DNA of 11,994 nt, taken from NCBI GenBank assembly GCA_007026445.1, contig VDMD01000303.1, positions 1 to 11,994 of the forward strand, in the 5' to 3' direction. A model generated the notes under the pieces. The model was not told the DNA's origin. It saw only the letters and a program-made list of their open reading frames with translations, and ran no database searches. Positions 8,090-11,994 of the stretch are shown one piece after another (the stretch's first letter is position 1; each line of letters starts with the position of its first letter). The DNA comes from Schizophyllum amplum. Taxonomy: Eukaryota > Basidiomycota > Agaricomycetes > Agaricales > Schizophyllaceae. A program made the translations under genes and the position numbers.

Positions 8090-8580
8090 ATGGACGTTCA
8101 GCCTCCGACCCCCACCTGCAGCCTAGCTATCGTCCTCCTCATCGGCGATCGTGATCAGACCGTAAGCGCTCGCACCAACCCTTTCACCCTTGCTTACCGA
8201 ATATTGTGCAGTTATCGTCCCAGACGCCCGCCCATCAAGTTCCCGCGCCATCTCGTCTTTTGGCGTCAGCCACGGTGCGTGCGCCGTTCCGTCATTCCTG
8301 CACTCGTCTCATCATGCTCAAGGGCGCCGACCTTGAGCCTGAGCTCACGTATGCGCCCCTGGACCCTCAGCGTGCGGTTTTCACCCAGGCGCGGATGTCG
8401 CCAACGTCTGCTCGGGACGTGCCCGCCACAATTGTCAACGGAAGCCATCGTCTGTCCCTCAGAAGACACCCATCTCGATGGCTTCGCCTAGAGTTCGATG
8501 ACATGCGTCAAGAGGCGCTGCACCGCCTGATTGAAGAGGTTGCACAACACCCAAACTACACCTTGATGCGTCTTGAATGA
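8090..8580 (+). CDS. Plus-strand gene, 5' exons, function unknown
   Basis: The start lies in a good context (TTTAACCATCATGG). Exon 1 is 8090-8161 and exon 2 begins at 8212. Intron 8162-8211 is 50 nt, with donor GTAAGC, branch-like CTTACC and acceptor TTGTGCAG. The spliced frame is open for about 146 codons to the TGA at 8578-8580. A further in-frame 48-nt intron, 8275-8322 (GTGCGT...CAAG), is possible. The C-terminal part (FDDMRQEALHRLIEEVAQH) is helical and more protein-like than the Pro/Ser-rich start. No domain recognised. Whether the gene stops here or splices on to the acceptor at 8646 is unresolved, and a competing minus-strand exon overlaps the region just downstream. Confidence 0.4.
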
Positions 8581-8646
8581 ACGAATGGCACAGAGTCAGG
8601 GTCGCTGTCGCTGTAAATCACGTACTTACCGTTTTTTGCTGTATAG

Positions 8647-10046
8647 TACGACATCTGCTTGTCTAGAGGCTCGGTTTCCACCAAAGCCGTTGATCTGCAA
8701 AGACCGCTCTCGTGCCTTTGTCCCCGGACCTTGCTGGCCGCCCCCTGCGCCAACACACCGGCGTCAGCACAAAGCAGCCAGCGCGAACTCAGCGAGAGCG
8801 GCGCGCTCGCACGCGATCGGCGCATGCCGTTATACGATCGACCGCCGGCGATCGGCCCGGATCTCCGTGTCTGAACTTTAGATCGCCTGTTGACTTCCCC
8901 GGTCATCGTCGCCCACACTCTCTTCGTGCGCTGCTAGCGAGCGGCTCCTCTGCGCCTGGGAATGTGTTCACTCAAAGCGCCGGCGTTGGCTTGCGGCGTA
9001 CACGCGGCGCTCGCTTTCATCCAGGTGCGTTGTGTCATTGTCCCAGTGGCGTTCGTGCTGAGTCACTTTGCAGCCTTGAGAAGAACACCGAGACTGTCGA
9101 AACACCGTAATTGCCCTCGCGGATCGCCATCCCCAGCTGCCTGTCGTGCCAGCCATCGCGGCCGCCGACGGTGGCGCACGAGAGCCCCCGCCATCGTTAC
9201 CGCATCAATTGCCGGCGCCTGTTGCAGATATTCCCCTCCCCCCTGCTGCCTTCTGCCCCTTGTTCCACACGGCGAATACCGTGCACTCTTCCACACACCC
9301 GACTGTTGCCGAATGGGCGCGTGTTTGGCTCCCCACCACGGCGCTCGCATCCGGGACGCGTCGTTCGTCTGAGAACTATATTGCATACCTGACCTTGCTG
9401 ACTGATCGGCCAGGCTCTGTTCACACCGTAGATGCTTGCCGTAAGCGCTCGTCTCACCCAGAATGTTCGTATTCCTACAAGTCTCTGTCGTACGCCGGTT
9501 CACCTACTTTGTTGTGATCCGCTAGTGCTGGCGCGCGATCCCACGCGCGCTTGTCGTCGCTCGGGCGCGGCCTTTGCTCGGCACGTGGGCGCGCGTGCGG
9601 AAGACGACGTTCGTGAGCTCACATATTCCCATACATCATCATACTAGCACATTGACCGCGGTTTTGTGAGCTCGCGTGATATTCTTGACGCCCGACTCTC
9701 GTCCCTCGGACAACCATCGTTTGTTGACCGTCACCGGGCCCGTGTCGACAAGATCTTGTTTGTGACCCTGCGTTGTTGTGTCGTGCACCTCACTGATGAC
9801 TTTCTTATGTTCAGCAGCTACCTTTGGCCGTCCCCCAGTCCCAGCGTTCATCTAGTGCTCGCTCCTCTTTCGACCACCTCCGGGGGCGCATCGGCAGGGT
9901 CATATGTGTAAGCCCGGGATTCCGTGTCGTACGCCCCACTAATCGCTTCAGCTGGTACGGGTTGATTATCGTCGAGCTCCGGTATCGCGGATCAGACATG
10001 CGGTTTTTTGGCCTTGGTCGGTCGGCGCGCCGACTAGTTCGAACTC
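8647..10046 (+). other. Probable continuation of a plus-strand intron-rich gene, model unresolved
   Basis: Several good plus-strand splice signals occur. There is an acceptor ACTTACC...GCTGTATAG at 8646. An intron of about 49 nt near 9024-9072 has donor CAG|GTGCGT and end CTTTGCAG. Intron 9362-9412 runs GTTCGT...CTGACTGAT...GGCCAG. There is a donor GTAAGC at 9441. The acceptor ACTAG at 9647 leads into an open frame starting HIDRGFVSSRDILDARL. Intron 9908-9951 (44 nt) runs GTAAGC...CACTAAT...CTTCAG. All frames between them are open over long stretches because the DNA is GC-rich, so I could not fix one reading frame, and no domain is recognised. The last exon-like piece, 9952-10046, is related to the repeat unit that follows. 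Confidence 0.38.
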
Positions 10047-11505
10047 GTGAGCCCTCCCCTTTGTGTCTGTGACTGATCTAACACTTTTGCTAGGTTCTGG
10101 CAGTGCAAGTGCTACTCCCTGAGCCGCAGATTCACGGCGCGCGCGCGTTTTTTTTGGTCGTCGTCGGGGGGCGCGTCCGCTACTTCGAACTCGTGAGCCC
10201 TCATCTTTGTATCTGTGACTAATTTGACAATTTTGCTAGGTTATGTGAACGGGGGTGCTACTCCTCGAGCTGCAGATACGCGACTCGCGCGCGGTTTTTT
10301 TCGTCGTCGTCGGGGGGCGCGTCGGCTACTTCGAACTCGTGAGCCCTCATTTTGTATCTTTGACTGATCTAACAATTTTGTTAGGTTCTGGGAGTGCGAG
10401 TGCTACTCCTCGAGCTGCAGATACGCGGCTCGCGCGCGTTTTCTTTTGGTCGTTGTTGGGGGGCGCGTCCCCTAGTTTGAACTCGTGAGCCCTCACCTTT
10501 GTACCTTTGACTGATCTAACAATTGTGTTAGGTTCTGGGAGTGCGAGTGCTACTCCTCGAGCCGCAGATTCGCGACTCGCGCGCGTTTTCTTTTGGTCGT
10601 CGTCGGGGGGCGCGTCCGCTACTTCGAACTCGTGAGCCCTCATCTTTGTATCTTTGACTAATTTGACAATTTTGCTAGGTTCTGTGAACGCGGGTGCTAC
10701 TCCTCGAGCCACAGATACGCGGGGCGCGCTCGTTTTTTTTTGGTCGTCGTCAGGGGGCGCATCGGCTACTTCGAACTCGTGAGCACTCCCCTTTGTATCT
10801 TTGACTGATCTAACAATTTTGTTAGGTTCTGGGAGTGCGAGTGCTACTCCTCGAGCCGCAGATTCGCGACTCGCGCGCGTTTTTGTTTGGTCGTCGTCGG
10901 GGGGCGCGTCCGCTACTTCGAACTCGTGAGCCCTCATCTTTGTACCTTTGACTGATCTAACAATTTTGCTAGGTTATGTGAACGGGGTGCTACTCCTCGA
11001 GCCGCAGATTCGCGGCGCGCGCGCGTTTTTTTTTGGTCGTCGTCGGGGGGCGCGTCCGCTACTTCGAACTCGTGAGCCCTCACCTTTGTACCTTTGACTG
11101 ATCTAACAATTTTGCTAGGTTATGTGAACGTGGTTGCTACTCCCCGAGCCGCAGATACGCGGCGCGCGCGCGTTTCTTTTGCTCGTCGTCGGGGGCGCGT
11201 CGGCTACTTCGAACTCGTGAGCCCTCACCTTTGTACCTTTGACTGATCTAACAATTTTGCTAGGTTATGTGAACGTGGGTGCTACTCCTCGAGCTGCAGA
11301 TACGCGGCTCGCGCGCGCGTTTCTTTTGGTCGTCGTCGGGGGCGCGTACGCTACTTCGAACTCGTGAGCCCTCGCCTTTGTATCTTTGTCTGATGTAACA
11401 ACTTTGCTCGGTTATGTAAACGGGGGTGCTACTCCTCGAGCTGCATGTTCATGGCTCGTGCGTGTTATTTTTGGTCGTCGTCGGCGGGCGTGTCTTGTTA
11501 GGGTT
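9952..11505 (+). repeat. Tandem array of about 147-bp exon-plus-intron units
   Basis: A diverged first unit (9952-10093) is followed by nine clear copies starting at 10094, 10240, 10385, 10532, 10679, 10826, 10973, 11119 and 11264, and by a decayed tenth at 11411. Spacings are 145-147 bp. Each unit has a 98-100 bp GC-rich part ending TTCGAACTC, then a 46-47 bp part beginning GTGAGC. That second part contains CTGATCTAAC or a CTAATTTGAC variant and ends TTTTGYTAG, which is a complete short fungal intron. Exon parts of 98, 99 and 100 bp do not preserve one reading frame, and T- and G-run lengths vary. A constant protein repeat is therefore doubtful; a decayed gene end or noncoding transcript fits better. 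The acceptor of copy nine is mutated (CTCG). Confidence 0.9.
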
Positions 11506-11994
11506 TGGTTGGTTATCATGGTTCGGGTGGCAAGGATGTTGTAACTGTATTCCATTGTGATCCCCCGCCGATTGTCTCGAATCTCACATGCGGCTTTTTA
11601 CTTCTGCTGTCGCCCAGTCCGTCGCGCGGGCTGCGACTGCATCTGCAAGTCGCCTTGATTCAGAGTGTCGCCTCCTAGCGGCATACCTTGCACCCGCGTG
11701 CGATCACCGGCTTTCGTCAGCTTCTTAGGCGGTGTCAAATGTTATCGAACCCCCGCCATTGTTCTCCAGTAATTATGAAGGCTGTCCCCACCTGTTTAGA
11801 TAGTGCCAAGCGCCGCGAAGCTTATTCTTATGTGACCTGCGTCCACGTGTTTAGCCCATCAGTTGTGATGATCGACCTGGGCGCTTAACCCTGCAGCTCA
11901 CCGTCCCTCGTCAATCGTTTCTCTGCGCATCTGTCGCAGTGCGCTGTTCCCCGCCACCGACGATCCCATGGATATTCAATTCGAGCACGTTACC
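11506..11994. other. Region after the repeat array, nothing firmly assigned
   Basis: Lower GC than upstream, with only short open frames. The frame at 11688-11888 begins at a TTG and has no supporting features. ATG at 11968 in CCCATGGATATTC could start a gene running past the window edge, with nine codons visible. I see no repeats, RNA gene or splice structure that I trust here. Confidence 0.3.

Noticed and set aside
9063..9503. 146-codon minus-strand open frame
   Set aside because: Competing plus-strand splice signals (GTGCGT...CTTTGCAG; GTTCGT...GGCCAG) are better. I kept the opposite-strand question open only for 8556-8918.
11504..11514. TTAGGG as a telomere hint
   Set aside because: A single copy only; no tandem telomeric repeat in the window.
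1..11994. CRISPR array, tRNA, rRNA, bacterial operon
   Set aside because: The only regular repeats lack short identical repeats with unique spacers, no cloverleaf or rRNA motif was seen, and the genes are spliced.

Overview
The window looks like nuclear DNA of a GC-rich filamentous fungus, most likely an agaricomycete basidiomycete. The evidence is a set of compact genes cut by many 44-67 nt introns with GTNNGY donors, CTGAC/CTAAC-type branch points and YAG acceptors, with no bacterial gene layout and no rRNA or tRNA. The lineage is an inference from gene architecture. No encoded protein matches a named family that I can identify with certainty.

Positions 1-4274 hold one minus-strand gene (gene B) with a cysteine array of Zn2Cys6 type. 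Its third intron has been invaded by a 3.36-kb element (282-3645) with about 0.8-kb diverged inverted repeats, flanked by the 8-bp direct repeat GTATGCGC. Removing the element and one repeat copy leaves an intron of exactly 57 nt, with the reading frame intact across the junction. I see no transposase in the element, and most open frames inside it are by-products of GC-rich repeats.

Positions 4275-8089 carry a noncoding gap with a 21-nt C run and an 18-bp-stem palindrome. Two more minus-strand genes follow that I assembled exon by exon. Gene A (5047-6051, 4 exons, about 279 aa) has a CxxC motif and a C-terminal coiled coil. Gene C (6294-7800, 8 exons, about 372 aa) is acidic, with basic nuclear-localisation-like clusters and a duplicated LWxAVxxEQxW motif. 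Genes C, A and B lie head to tail on the minus strand. A divergent plus-strand gene appears to start at 8090.

Positions 8090-10046 contain several consensus plus-strand introns but no fully resolved gene model. From 9952 an exon-plus-intron unit of about 147 bp is repeated head to tail about ten times, to about 11505. Each unit is about 100 bp of exon-like sequence followed by a 46-47 bp segment that keeps a donor, a branch point and an acceptor. This looks like tandem amplification of an exon/intron pair at the 3' part of the plus-strand gene. It is the most unusual structure here. The last 490 bp hold nothing I can assign firmly.
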